NCBI GenBank assembly: GCA_017415555.1
Contig: JAFQGF010000020.1
Location: 1 to 64,000 of the forward strand
DNA length: 64,000 nt
Origin: Akkermansia sp.
Lineage (GTDB): Bacteria; Verrucomicrobiota; Verrucomicrobiia; Verrucomicrobiales; Akkermansiaceae
Direction: 5' to 3'
Every line of letters begins with the position of its first letter. Position 1 is the stretch's first letter. The notes below the pieces were generated by a model. That model saw only the letters and a program-made list of their open reading frames with translations. It ran no database searches and was not told where the DNA came from. Position numbers and translations under genes: made by a program. Shown here piece by piece: positions 43,701 through 50,915 of this stretch.

Positions 43701-44116
43701 CTTTCCGGGGAGCAATTTTCTTTTTCCAGCCTTAAGCGCAGGCGTTGCAGGTGCAGAACCGTATCCAGCAGCCATCGTTCGTTCTCAAAGATATCCCTGT
43801 GCGGTAAGAGATTGCGGAAGGCGTCTTTTTCTGCAACTTCCAGCCAGGCTGCCAATGTTTCTTCGTCGGTTGCTACATTGTTACCCTCGCAGGGAATAAG
43901 TTGCCCGGCCAGTGTGAGGCGTGGCATGAGGATGGGCTTACCCGCTCGCTCTGCCATATATTCCCGCAGGCGGCGGCCGCTTTCTGCCGTAGGCACTACT
44001 ACTGTGGCTCTGCGAAAGTCGACAGGGTTCGTTTCATTCAGCTCCAGCAGCTTGTCCGCTACCAGCTCAATGGCCGGGGCATGCCAGCCGAGAAAGTGTA
44101 AGGAGGGGGCGCTCAT
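40724..44116 (-). CDS. AddB-like helicase-related PD-(D/E)xK nuclease
   Basis: A 1130-residue partner of the AddA-like protein. The N-terminal part resembles inactivated helicase domains (RRATVVVPTAESGRRLREYM, then no Walker A Lys). The C-terminal nuclease shows YSPSTLAVFLECPLTFWIKN, GTGMHAVLDRL, IDRVDY, WRVLDYKTSM and LPLYTYALQQ. The three C-terminal cysteines that hold the AddB iron-sulfur cluster in Bacillus are not evident. The start 44116 gives the normal N-terminus (MSAPSLHFLGWHAPA) and lies 11 bases after the -10. First gene of the pair. Confidence 0.82.
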   Translation of the reverse strand: MSAPSLHFLGWHAPAIELVADKLLELNETNPVDFRRATVVVPTAESGRRLREYMAERAGKPILMPRLTLAGQLIPCEGNNVATDEETLAAWLEVAEKDAFRNLLPHRDIFENERWLLDTVLHLQRLRLRLEKENCSPERITGHLRQRSGKTANKSAQRVLTEEQSKWQEMGELFAAVDNTLRRHNLCPQEEARALALAPDNNRTNGSLLIVACVPELSRQLQIYLQSRNVRVQIWVNAPATERQNFDTWGQPLPAAWSTRKIDIPNALVYEEDGKVNNNASTLHLTDDGDAAAAECVRLVHEVVENPHNPAPNLAQEVLISCCDTAFTPRLHAAFRLAGGEDWVLNLPEGRSLLTMDAAHMYGRLAAACRTFGKHPIYDEASGKIIHNNQSQPDAFCALLRNRAFQRMLPAPDDREEVVQGFVPHLEALLQSFLPGSVSRLLYLLNPQNSLPISRRENTTQHKLLNERKSAYYRYALQAATLVQNCCGSMLSLHTLNGLAAQMQRLQNESDMPDAIRKITQPLQMLAEAPNRGLNLLGRPLLALEYLQLRVDNLAAGALPETRREDTELDVPGWKELTFCRGQRLIINAMHDGCIPEPLAKEELLPESLCEELGLQHTRHREARDAFLLTALLHSRAPGDVHFVMARQSADGAPLSASPLLLRCGQDAEGLMTLARRAHYLFADNTRVKLPPEPEICPLRATVPSHGKAKIAPGHMESVSDILREGESNPFAPGTGQIAERRYSPSTLAVFLECPLTFWIKNALKIDPSANHVDNKMEPESAEYGTGMHAVLDRLVAEFPSLSVLQERCPQALNRGQYEESVTRRAWELADSLLATAYADEGVFTLPMQARHSMMKRTLAQFVHLHVDELFDGWCNAARELKVTPQMGLNDDNSGELVGFDMTIDRVDYNSRTNEWRVLDYKTSMEPKEPRKIHYEEVPGGEDSLFYRFMNSAEQADFPLCTARSKKTQRQYRWRNVQLPLYTYALQQLTTADFRSLLREQHFTLCPEVQEHLSNTPGEAPLLDNTLPEMGYCSLATKTQLVAYHSLMNRDKAKEPRTYFFFPENTMEHYESAIKTVRSAVKLIRNGLCLYSAASLELKKKPFAQYGGLAPSADPREIFALPELNKTPQP

Positions 44117-44127
44117 GTCTGCCCTGC

Positions 44128-44156
44128 ACTCTAGCATATTTTCTCCCGCCCGACAA
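44128..44156 (-). promoter_or_regulatory. Promoter of the addB-addA-like operon
   Basis: Minus strand TTGTCG, 17-base spacer, TAGAGT, then 11 bases to ATG 44116. Confidence 0.6.
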
Positions 44157-44160
44157 GCCA

Positions 44161-44190
44161 AAAGCCGCGGTGCCCGAAAGCACCGCGGCG
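44161..44190 (-). terminator. Terminator of the beta-eliminating lyase gene
   Basis: Perfect 10-base-pair stem GCCGCGGTGC/GCACCGCGGC with a 6-base loop; on the minus strand a short TTTT follows. On the plus strand a longer A-run would be the U-tract partner. Confidence 0.8.
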
Positions 44191-44218
44191 AAAAAAAGAG
44201 TAAGTATTTACCGGCTCT

Positions 44219-45670
44219 TTACAGGCTGTCGCCGAAGTCTTCGCGGAACTTGGCTGCCAGCTTCTCCTGCCAGTCGCTCAGCGGCTGCAGGCGGCCGAAG
44301 AAGAAACGCAGCACCTCCGGCTCTTCCACCCACTTGAGGCCACCAATGAGCTCACGATTGTCGTACAACCACTTCACGCGGTCGGCGCAGTATTTCACCT
44401 GGGAGAGGGTGAACACGCGGCGCGGGCAGGCCAGACGCACCAGCTCCAGCTCGGCGTAGTTCTCGGAGCCATCGGGGTTACGCTGCTCGGAGAGGGAGCC
44501 GCGCTCCATGCCGCGGATGCCGCCGGCAATGTACAGAGCTGTGGCCAGGGCTCCGGCGGGGTACTGCTCGTGCGGGATATTGGGCAGGAACTCGCTGGCA
44601 TTGATGTGGGCACCCAGACCACCGGCGGGCTTCACCATGGGTACGCCGTAGTCGGAGAGCTCCTTCACCAGGTACTCGATGAAGATGGGGCCCTGGTTGA
44701 TGATTTCCTCGTCCAGCGTCTCCATAAGACCCACGGCCATGGCCTCCATGGCTCGCACCTCCATGCCGCCATAGGTCAGGAAGCCTTCGTACAGGGGAAT
44801 GAAGGCCTTCATCTTAAGGATGAGGCTTTCGTTGTTGGAGATGATGGCTCCGCCGCGGGCGAAGCCCAGCTTGCGGCTGGAGAAGTAGATGAGATCCATC
44901 GCATCGGCCAGCTTGCGGATAATCTGAGCCACGCTCAGTTCTTTGGCGGCAGCCTCGCGGGTCTTGATGAAGTAGAGGTTGTCCTGCAGCAGGGAGGCGT
45001 CCAGCACAGTCATCACGCCGTATTCCTTACAGACAGCTGCCACCTCCAGCATGTTTTCCATGGAGAGGGGCTGACCACCGATGAGGTTGGTGCCGGCCTC
45101 AATACGTACAAAGGGAACGTGCTCCGGGCCTACCTCCTCGATGAGGGCGCGCAGGCGGGGAATGTCGAAGTTACCCTTGAAGGGGTAGTCCAGATTCGGG
45201 TCGAGCCCCTCGGGGATGATGAGCTCTTCCACGCGTCCCCCCTTGCGGGTGATGTGCGCTTTGGTGGTAGTGAAGTGGAAGTTCATGGGCACTACGTCGC
45301 CTTCTTTCACGAAGGTTTCGGCCAGGATGTTCTCGCAGGCTCGACCCTGGTGGGCTGGCAGGAAGTACTTGGTACCGAACACGTGCTCGATGACGCGGGA
45401 GAGGCGGTTGAAGGTCTCGGAGCCGGCATAGGAGTCGTCAGCCTGCATGGAGGCGGCTACCTGGTTGTCGCTCATGGCGTTCACGCCGGAGTCGGTGAGC
45501 ATATCCATGAACACATCCTTATTCTGTAGCAGGAAGGTGTTGTTGCCAGCCTGCTTCAGCAGCTCTACTCGCTGCTCGACGGGGGGCAGAAACAGTTTCT
45601 GCACAACGCGTACCTTGTGCATTTCCAAAGGAACTTGGTGTTCTTCTTTGTAAAACTTGACGACGGACAT
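44219..45670 (-). CDS. Tyrosine phenol-lyase/tryptophanase-family beta-eliminating lyase
   Basis: A 483-residue PLP enzyme. LTDSGVNAMSD, AHQGRACEN, FTTT, NLIGGQP, the lysine K267 in SSRKLGF and CPRRVFT fit the tnaA/tpl family. Two specificity positions look like tyrosine phenol-lyase: Arg in GMERGS (Ile in tryptophanase) and Phe in LRFFF (His in tryptophanase). Yet the PLP-contacting Arg of TPL (Arg217 region, DATR) reads DASL here, and the loop after the PLP lysine is altered. It would yield phenol or indole plus pyruvate and ammonia, or another amino-acid reaction. Own promoter, leader of about 50 bases and terminator. Confidence 0.85.
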   Translation of the reverse strand: MSVVKFYKEEHQVPLEMHKVRVVQKLFLPPVEQRVELLKQAGNNTFLLQNKDVFMDMLTDSGVNAMSDNQVAASMQADDSYAGSETFNRLSRVIEHVFGTKYFLPAHQGRACENILAETFVKEGDVVPMNFHFTTTKAHITRKGGRVEELIIPEGLDPNLDYPFKGNFDIPRLRALIEEVGPEHVPFVRIEAGTNLIGGQPLSMENMLEVAAVCKEYGVMTVLDASLLQDNLYFIKTREAAAKELSVAQIIRKLADAMDLIYFSSRKLGFARGGAIISNNESLILKMKAFIPLYEGFLTYGGMEVRAMEAMAVGLMETLDEEIINQGPIFIEYLVKELSDYGVPMVKPAGGLGAHINASEFLPNIPHEQYPAGALATALYIAGGIRGMERGSLSEQRNPDGSENYAELELVRLACPRRVFTLSQVKYCADRVKWLYDNRELIGGLKWVEEPEVLRFFFGRLQPLSDWQEKLAAKFREDFGDSL

Positions 45671-45722
45671 AATGATAAAACGGTGTATTGAGTTGATACG
45701 CGCTTGAACAACGCGTGGGGCG

Positions 45723-45751
45723 ATACTAGCACGTTGAATTTTCCATGTCAA
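45723..45751 (-). promoter_or_regulatory. Promoter of the beta-eliminating lyase gene
   Basis: Minus strand TTGACA, 17-base spacer, TAGTAT. A leader of about 50 bases follows, containing a CGCG...CGCG pairing that could be regulatory. Confidence 0.7.
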
Positions 45752-45782
45752 ACACTTTTCAAGGCATTATGGCGTTTTGCGC

Positions 45783-45811
45783 TTGCAATGTCATACCTAT
45801 TATGACAGAAT
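45783..45811 (+). promoter_or_regulatory. Promoter with a palindrome in its spacer
   Basis: TTGCAA, 17-base spacer, CAGAAT, then 6 bases to the ATG at 45818. The inverted repeat TGTCAT-N7-ATGACA (45789-45807) fills the spacer and touches the -10, an ideal place for a repressor or a MerR-type activator. Confidence 0.6.
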
Positions 45812-45817
45812 GGCCTC

Positions 45818-46591
45818 ATGCCCCTTTATACACTCAGCGACCCATACCATGACTTTGATTCCGAAGAGGAGCGTTCATGGCTGGATGCCATCACGGCCAA
45901 GCAGGGGCGGAGTATCACGGAGAGTGACCTTCACTGGGTGTTCCAGGGCTATCTGCCCGCCGGTACATACGCGGAGTGTTGTAGCTACCTGCGCCCGCTG
46001 TATGATTTTCTGCATGCTCATAACTCATACCACGACCTCTGGGAGAATCTGGTAGAAGTCTGGGTGCCCATGCACATGAAAGAGCTCCAGGCAGACGGCA
46101 CGCTGGGTGCGGTGCTGGGTGAAATCTGCTCCATCTACGAGGAAAAGCTGGAGCTCTACCTGCGCGGCGAGATGTGCATGGAATACATGAGGCTGATGAC
46201 CATCTCATATTTATACTGCGGGCCGTTGGCAGACAGGCATGAGACCCTGATAGCCCGTCTGGTGCAGTCTCTGCATGGGCGAATGTTGCTGCTGAGTATA
46301 TGCTCGCACGATAATGTCTGCCGGCCGGATAACCTGGGCATTTTTGAGTCGAATCTGGCGGCTCATTGTGCATACTTTCGCAAGCCGGAAGAGGTGGCCG
46401 CTCTCATCCGCAAGGCGCAGGGGTATACGGACATACGTTCCTATCTCGCGCAGCTGGCAGATGAGCTGCTGGAGGTGGCAGAGACTAAGACTGTGCCTGA
46501 GGAAATGCTGGCGGCTTGGGACGAACTACTGACTTCGGTGGATGCTGCAACTATGCATCTGCCAGGGGGACCACTTTACGCGGAAGATTGA
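45818..46591 (+). CDS. Conserved protein of unknown function
   Basis: A 257-residue, probably cytoplasmic protein, acidic and mainly helical (LVEVWVPMHMKELQADGTLG, YLAQLADELLEVAETKTVPE). No signal peptide, membrane segment or catalytic motif is seen. First gene of a three-gene unit; the next begins 1 base after its stop. Its promoter carries a palindromic operator-like site and predicts a leaderless message. Confidence 0.6.
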   Translation: MPLYTLSDPYHDFDSEEERSWLDAITAKQGRSITESDLHWVFQGYLPAGTYAECCSYLRPLYDFLHAHNSYHDLWENLVEVWVPMHMKELQADGTLGAVLGEICSIYEEKLELYLRGEMCMEYMRLMTISYLYCGPLADRHETLIARLVQSLHGRMLLLSICSHDNVCRPDNLGIFESNLAAHCAYFRKPEEVAALIRKAQGYTDIRSYLAQLADELLEVAETKTVPEEMLAAWDELLTSVDAATMHLPGGPLYAED

Positions 46592-46592
46592 T

Positions 46593-47396
46593 ATGAAAAG
46601 GCCTCGTTCACAGAAACCCTCATTTGACCGGATGAAACACCGCTTGGCTATGTGCCGGGAAGTGCCGGTGGAGCAACAGGCTGCATTTTACTACGGCTCC
46701 GGGATGGAGCAGTCTGCTTTTCTGGCTGCTGTGACCGCAGGGGAGAAAGAGGCGGTGGCTCTGGCTCTGGATGTACTGGCGGCTGGTCTGTGGCTGCGCC
46801 CGAGGGACAGAGCCCTTTTCGGCAGTCGCATGCGGGAGGCCTTGTACACAGCCTGTAAGGCGGGCAAGCTGCAGCCGCAGCACAGAAAAGCCTTCGAGGG
46901 GCAGGAGTATTTAATCTGCAACAATTTGTTGATTGCTGCCCGTCACTCTGTGCCGGGGGCTGCACAGCAACGGGCTTCGCGTCGCTTGCTCTCGCAGCAG
47001 GCAATCATGCACCGTACATTCGGCGCGGCGCCCGATGATGTCTGTATAGACGAGTGGCCCCCCGTGGTTGCTCCTGTTAAGTTGCTTCGTAAGGCGGTGC
47101 AGCGTGGTTGGTTCTTCCGGGAGCAGGCCGAACAGATGGCAATCTCTTCTACGGAAGCGCTCATGAGTATCTTGCATGCAGCCGGGGAGGTGTTGCCCGC
47201 TTTTCGCAGGGGGATATCAGCTACTCAAGCGGCTGATACGCTGTGTTATTTTTTCTGCGAGCGCGCCGATGACGAAGCCGTGTGGCTGGTGGCTCCCTGG
47301 CGGGAACTGGATGACCTTTGTGGTGTGATTCTGGTAGCAGATGGTTCTTTCTGTTATGTAGTAGATGATTGGGGGGATATTTATGGCTGTTGTTAA
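46593..47396 (+). CDS. Conserved protein of unknown function
   Basis: A 267-residue protein. A basic start (MKRPRSQKPSFDRMKHRLAM) precedes helical repeats resembling ankyrin-like pairs (SAFLAAVTAGEKEAVALALD, LYTACKAGKLQPQHRKAFEG), and the C-terminal half is a mixed domain ending FCYVVDDWGDIYGCC. No enzyme motif recognised. It sits between two unknowns and overlaps the next gene by about 14 bases. Confidence 0.6.
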   Translation: MKRPRSQKPSFDRMKHRLAMCREVPVEQQAAFYYGSGMEQSAFLAAVTAGEKEAVALALDVLAAGLWLRPRDRALFGSRMREALYTACKAGKLQPQHRKAFEGQEYLICNNLLIAARHSVPGAAQQRASRRLLSQQAIMHRTFGAAPDDVCIDEWPPVVAPVKLLRKAVQRGWFFREQAEQMAISSTEALMSILHAAGEVLPAFRRGISATQAADTLCYFFCERADDEAVWLVAPWRELDDLCGVILVADGSFCYVVDDWGDIYGCC

Positions 47397-48012
47397 AAGA
47401 ACTGGGTGGAAGTGGTGTTTGTTCATCTTCTGGCTGCTGCTGGTGGCCGGGTTGCCTGTATACTATCTGCGCCCGGATTTTGACTGGCATTATGCCGGTT
47501 GGGGTACCCCGGAGACACTGCTCAGGAGCTATCGCTGTGTGGATGATGAGCTAGTGGCAGAGGAGGGGCGGTATACGCGCATCTTCATCGTGCAGCCCTC
47601 GGCAGAAAACATGCTGCGCATGGGGTATCAGGCAGAGCCCGCGTATAATACCTCGCCGGATACGCGCCTTCTGTCGCACCTGCGGGATAATGCTCTGTCC
47701 GGTCCCTACCACGCCTGGTACTGGCCGCATGCTACAGGTGTGGAGTTTGTGCTTTGTGGCAATGGACAGCTACTGGTGCGCGACCCTAACCGCAACAAGG
47801 GAGGCCTCCTCTCTTCCCGCATGGATGGGCTTCTGTCCTCGCGCACGAGCTTATCTGAAAACCTGGAAAAATGGCCGATGCAAGTAGTTTCCTGCTACTA
47901 TTGGGCCATGCTGAGCGTTGCTACCCTCCTCCTGACACCCTTTGTGATTTTGGTATGCGGGATAGTGTATGTCCTTTATCGTTCCTTGAAAGGTTTCCGG
48001 ACGGGCCGATGA
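47383..48012 (+). CDS. Membrane protein of unknown function with two terminal helices
   Basis: A 209-residue protein. One helix near the N-terminus (WCLFIFWLLLVAGLPVYYL), a periplasmic middle of about 130 residues, and one near the C-terminus (MLSVATLLLTPFVILVCGIV). An in-frame ATG at 47365 would add six residues. It overlaps the end of the previous gene, so the three genes 45818-48012 are likely one transcript. Confidence 0.6.
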   Translation: MAVVKRTGWKWCLFIFWLLLVAGLPVYYLRPDFDWHYAGWGTPETLLRSYRCVDDELVAEEGRYTRIFIVQPSAENMLRMGYQAEPAYNTSPDTRLLSHLRDNALSGPYHAWYWPHATGVEFVLCGNGQLLVRDPNRNKGGLLSSRMDGLLSSRTSLSENLEKWPMQVVSCYYWAMLSVATLLLTPFVILVCGIVYVLYRSLKGFRTGR

Positions 48013-48068
48013 GGCCGCTCACTTTCTGTGGGCAATCCCCCGACAATCTGCCTTTACCATCTGAAAAA

Positions 48069-48111
48069 TGAGGGCCTGGCCCTCCCGGCGGCTCGCGATA
48101 TGCTGCGAGCT
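48069..48111. terminator. Tandem hairpins between convergent genes
   Basis: GAGGGCC-t-GGCCCTC (48069-48083) and GCTCGC-N8-GCGAGC (about 48092-48111) lie between the stops at 48012 (plus) and 48127 (minus). No strong T-run, so the termination role is tentative. Confidence 0.45.
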
Positions 48112-48126
48112 CTTGTTCGGAACCCT

Positions 48127-49482
48127 TTAGTTTCCTCTCCTGCGCACAAAAATGACAGCGGCGGCAATCCAGATGAGCAGAGCAGCGGTTGAAATGCCCA
48201 GCATAATGGCCCAGCCCAGTTTGTAGAGCAGGGTGAGAGCCAGAGCTGTCCACAGACCTCCGCCCATAATGGGCTCGTGCAGCAACTGCTTGTAACCGAA
48301 TGCCTGTGTGGCGCAAGTCTTGCTCTCCGGGTCGGCGGCACGCAACAGCAGCAGACCCGTGGCTGTCACTCCCAGCGATTGTCCGAACTCCGCAATGGCA
48401 CACTCAAACCAGGATTCGCGGAAGAGGCGGCGTGCCACCACAACTACCATGAAGAGCGAGAGCAGCGTGCCCAGCACGATGAGTACCAGCAGCCCCACCC
48501 AGTTGTCCAGCACCACCTGCACTTTGATGGTGGCCATGGCGGACACTACCAGGAAATCCAGCGCAGCACCGGAGACTCGCTGCATCTGGCCGTGGTCGAT
48601 GAGCTGGTGCACCCGCACGCGCTGCGCCAGTTTCTGCATCAGCAAGCCGCCTATCATGCAGAAGGGGAAGAGCGGGAAGCCTTTCATGAGGGTCACCACT
48701 CCATCGGAGCTGCATGCGGCCTCCAGCTCCTGCAGGCCGTATCGCAGGCCGAAGCCGGCCAGAATAGCAATGCCTACCAGTGAAATGTGCCAGGCCAGTG
48801 AGTCGATGGAATCGCAATACACTGTCTGCACGCCAGCAGCGGGCTGTTCTTCTTTGCCGTAAATTCCTTTCTGCTGCAGTTTGTCCTGTTCCTCGAAGCG
48901 GCGGATATTCTGTATGTAGCCTTTGCGGGCTGCCCAGTTGATGAGGACAATGCCCAGAATGACTGCCAGTAGCATGCCGGCCGTGGCCATGGTGTAGCCC
49001 AGCGCGATTCCGTCTTCCCAACCAAAGGATTCGAAACTCTCTGCCATGCCGCTCACTGTGCCGTGTCCTCCCTGGAACCCGATTTCCAGCAGGTTGCCAA
49101 AACCCTCATTCACGCCAAAGAAAGGAAGCAGCAGGAACCCCACCGCTGCAAAGCCAATGACATACTGCCCCCAGGCCAGAATCTGCCCGAAACACAGCTG
49201 CGGAAAGGCAACTCGCACTACCTTGCCCAGCGGAGGAGTCACGACTCCCAGGAATAGCGTGGCAAATACAACGTTAATCATGAAACCAGGTAGTTTGCCA
49301 ATAGCACTCACCACATCTGCCGGAATAAGACCGGGAAAACACTGGAAAATCAGCAGTCCGATGAACCCGCCAATTACGGAGCTAGGCAGGTAACAGCGCT
49401 GCAACAGCGGAATGAGAGTGCGCAGCACCTTACCGAGTACCAGCAGAATAGATAACAGGCAAAATACGAAAATAGCGGTCAT
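48127..49482 (-). CDS. gltS: Sodium/glutamate symporter
   Basis: A 451-residue membrane carrier with about 10-12 helices. The GltS signature FQGGHGTVSGM follows LPFFGVNEGFG, and inverted-repeat topology is suggested by similar helix blocks on both sides of a hydrophilic loop (about 195-225, EEQDKLQQKGIYGKEE). It imports glutamate with sodium. The ATG at 49482 is preceded by a promoter with a leader of about 50 bases, unlike its divergent neighbour. Confidence 0.93.
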   Translation of the reverse strand: MTAIFVFCLLSILLVLGKVLRTLIPLLQRCYLPSSVIGGFIGLLIFQCFPGLIPADVVSAIGKLPGFMINVVFATLFLGVVTPPLGKVVRVAFPQLCFGQILAWGQYVIGFAAVGFLLLPFFGVNEGFGNLLEIGFQGGHGTVSGMAESFESFGWEDGIALGYTMATAGMLLAVILGIVLINWAARKGYIQNIRRFEEQDKLQQKGIYGKEEQPAAGVQTVYCDSIDSLAWHISLVGIAILAGFGLRYGLQELEAACSSDGVVTLMKGFPLFPFCMIGGLLMQKLAQRVRVHQLIDHGQMQRVSGAALDFLVVSAMATIKVQVVLDNWVGLLVLIVLGTLLSLFMVVVVARRLFRESWFECAIAEFGQSLGVTATGLLLLRAADPESKTCATQAFGYKQLLHEPIMGGGLWTALALTLLYKLGWAIMLGISTAALLIWIAAAVIFVRRRGN

Positions 49483-49536
49483 GACAATGAGGAGAAGCGG
49501 AGAGAAATACAGCCCCAGTCCGGAACTGACGCGCGG

Positions 49537-49565
49537 AATATATCACAGCAGACTTTGGTAGTCAA
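49537..49565 (-). promoter_or_regulatory. Promoter of gltS
   Basis: Minus strand TTGACT, 17-base spacer, TATATT. The divergent promoter at 49578 starts 12 bases away. Confidence 0.65.
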
Positions 49566-49577
49566 GCAGAAAAAGAC

Positions 49578-49606
49578 TTTACAATCCCTGCGCCTTCTCC
49601 TATACT
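49578..49606 (+). promoter_or_regulatory. Promoter of the 49613 gene, leaderless geometry
   Basis: TTTACA, 17-base spacer, TATACT, then 6 bases to the ATG at 49613. Confidence 0.75.
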
Positions 49607-49612
49607 GCTCGC

Positions 49613-50164
49613 ATGGATTACATTCATGTGAGCAGCCGTACTCGCGCAGAAGGCAAGCACCGGGTAGTGACTTTCTTGTCGGTGCCCGATGGCGTCGAGA
49701 TGGGCTGTATGCGCTTCGAGGCGGGCGTGGCTGCCGGAGAGTTCTGCGGTGTGCCGTGGCGGCTGGAATGCAAGGATAGTGTAGTTCACATCATGGCCGG
49801 GGAAGATTGTTATACAGCAGAGCTGAACAGCCGGGCAGGGGATGGTGGTATCGTGAGACTGAGCATTGCAGCCGACTCCGGAGCGCAGGTGCAGCTGGAG
49901 TACGACCGCTATTGTCCTTCTGTTGCCTGTGGCGTGGTGGAAGGCGTATCGTGCCGGGTGAACCTGCGACGAGTCCAGCATTTCTGGGCTATGTTGGTCA
50001 ATGTTTTGACGATGGGGACTCTGCGCCATCTTCTGCCTGTTTGCGAGCCGATGCTACCCCCGCCCTCCCACCTCCTGTCTCCCTCTGCGCAGAAGCTCCT
50101 TTTTGCAGCAGCTGTGACGCTGCGGCTCATTTTCTGCTGGGAGGATGATTCGAACTGGGTGTGA
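49613..50164 (+). CDS. Hypothetical protein
   Basis: A 183-residue protein, not recognised. The first 110 residues look like a compact beta-rich domain (EGKHRVVTFLSVPDGVEMGC, GVPWRLECKDSVVHIMAGED); the rest is Cys/Leu/Pro-rich with weakly hydrophobic stretches. The good promoter 6 bases upstream supports a real gene. It ends just before copy C of the structured repeat. Confidence 0.5.
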   Translation: MDYIHVSSRTRAEGKHRVVTFLSVPDGVEMGCMRFEAGVAAGEFCGVPWRLECKDSVVHIMAGEDCYTAELNSRAGDGGIVRLSIAADSGAQVQLEYDRYCPSVACGVVEGVSCRVNLRRVQHFWAMLVNVLTMGTLRHLLPVCEPMLPPPSHLLSPSAQKLLFAAAVTLRLIFCWEDDSNWV

Positions 50165-50185
50165 TTGATGCATTTGAAAAAGTGC

Positions 50186-50530
50186 GCGAGAAATTGAAAT
50201 TTGGCGAGCCGCAGGCGAGCGGAATTTGTGAGCCTCGCCGTATGGCGAGGCGGCATATGGTAGCCCAGGGCTTCAGCCCTGGGGAGGAGATGTTTAAATA
50301 TTGGAACCCCGACGAAAGGAGGGGTGGCATAATGCCCAGGCTTCAATATGTAGCATCGCTTTGTGCCACCCCACCATCCGGTGGGGTTCTCTTTGTTTTT
50401 TTTGCCTTTCCCACGGGTTTCGTTCGCGTTGCTCACTCCACCCGTGGCTATTTTATGCCGCCTCGCCGTTCGGCGAGGCTCTTAATTAGGCTCGCCTGAC
50501 GGGTTCGCACCCCCCCCGCCCAATTCCAAT
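50186..50530 (+). repeat. Composite structured repeat, copy C
   Basis: The 86-bp inverted core is at 50304-50389 (GAACCCCGACG ... GGTGGGGTTC). The left arm, read outward on the minus strand, has CCCAGGGC-tgaa-GCCCTGGG, TATGCC, GCCTCGCC-atac-GGCGAGGC. The right arm has a T-run, CCCACGGG...CCCGTGGC, TATTTTATGCC, GCCTCGCC-gttc-GGCGAGGC, AGGCTCGCCTGAC. It is the most complete copy, with two full arms, and fills the gap to tRNA-Ser. Confidence 0.85.
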
Positions 50531-50592
50531 TTCTTGCGCATCTGCGTGTAAAGTCCGTTGTCCGAGGATTTGTGTCATGTTGCAGAAAAATC

Positions 50593-50621
50593 TTGCACCG
50601 GGGCTGCTCATTCGCTAGTAT
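50593..50621 (+). promoter_or_regulatory. Promoter of tRNA-Ser
   Basis: TTGCAC, 17-base spacer, TAGTAT; the mature tRNA starts 30 bases later. Confidence 0.65.
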
Positions 50622-50651
50622 AGACGCACGCACAGTTTGTGCCTTATTCCA

Positions 50652-50738
50652 GGATGGGTGGCAGAGCGGTTTAATGCAGCGGTCTTGAAAACCGCCGAAG
50701 GTTTATCCCTTCCGTGAGTTCGAATCTCACCCCATCCG
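50652..50738 (+). tRNA. tRNA-Ser (anticodon TGA)
   Basis: An 87-base tRNA with long variable arm. Acceptor GGATGGG/CCCATCC, anticodon stem GCGGT/ACCGC with loop CTTGAAA (TGA, reads UCA), T-arm GTGAG-TTCGAAT-CTCAC, discriminator G. CCA is not encoded. Confidence 0.96.
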
Positions 50739-50749
50739 CTTATCCCATG

Positions 50750-50787
50750 AAAATCCCCGCAATCGCTTATCGGTTGCGGGGATTTTT
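50750..50787. terminator. Terminator between tRNA-Ser and tRNA-Arg
   Basis: AAAATCCCCGCAA pairs with TTGCGGGGATTTT; T-runs exist on both strands, so it can serve both convergent tRNA genes. Confidence 0.9.
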
Positions 50788-50843
50788 ATGTTTCTGCGGT
50801 TGAACAATAAAAAACAACCCGCCGAAATCAGCGAGTTGTTGTA

Positions 50844-50915
50844 TAGCCCCGGCGGGAATCGAACCCACATCGAAGGTACCGGAAACCTTTGTCCTATCCA
50901 TTGAACGACGGAGCC
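50844..50915 (-). tRNA. tRNA-Arg (anticodon CCG)
   Basis: A 72-base tRNA on the minus strand: acceptor GGCTCCG/CGGGGCT, anticodon stem AAGGT/ACCTT with loop TTCCGGT (CCG, reads CGG), T-arm GTGGG-TTCGATT-CCCGC, discriminator A. T-arm and 3' acceptor are identical to tRNA-Arg(CCT) at 24948. Promoter TTGACA-N17-CATGAT lies at 50936-50964. Confidence 0.95.

Noticed and set aside
44219-45670. Plain tryptophanase (tnaA) assignment
   Set aside because: The residues remembered as distinguishing tryptophanase (Ile and His) are not present, so only a family-level name is given.
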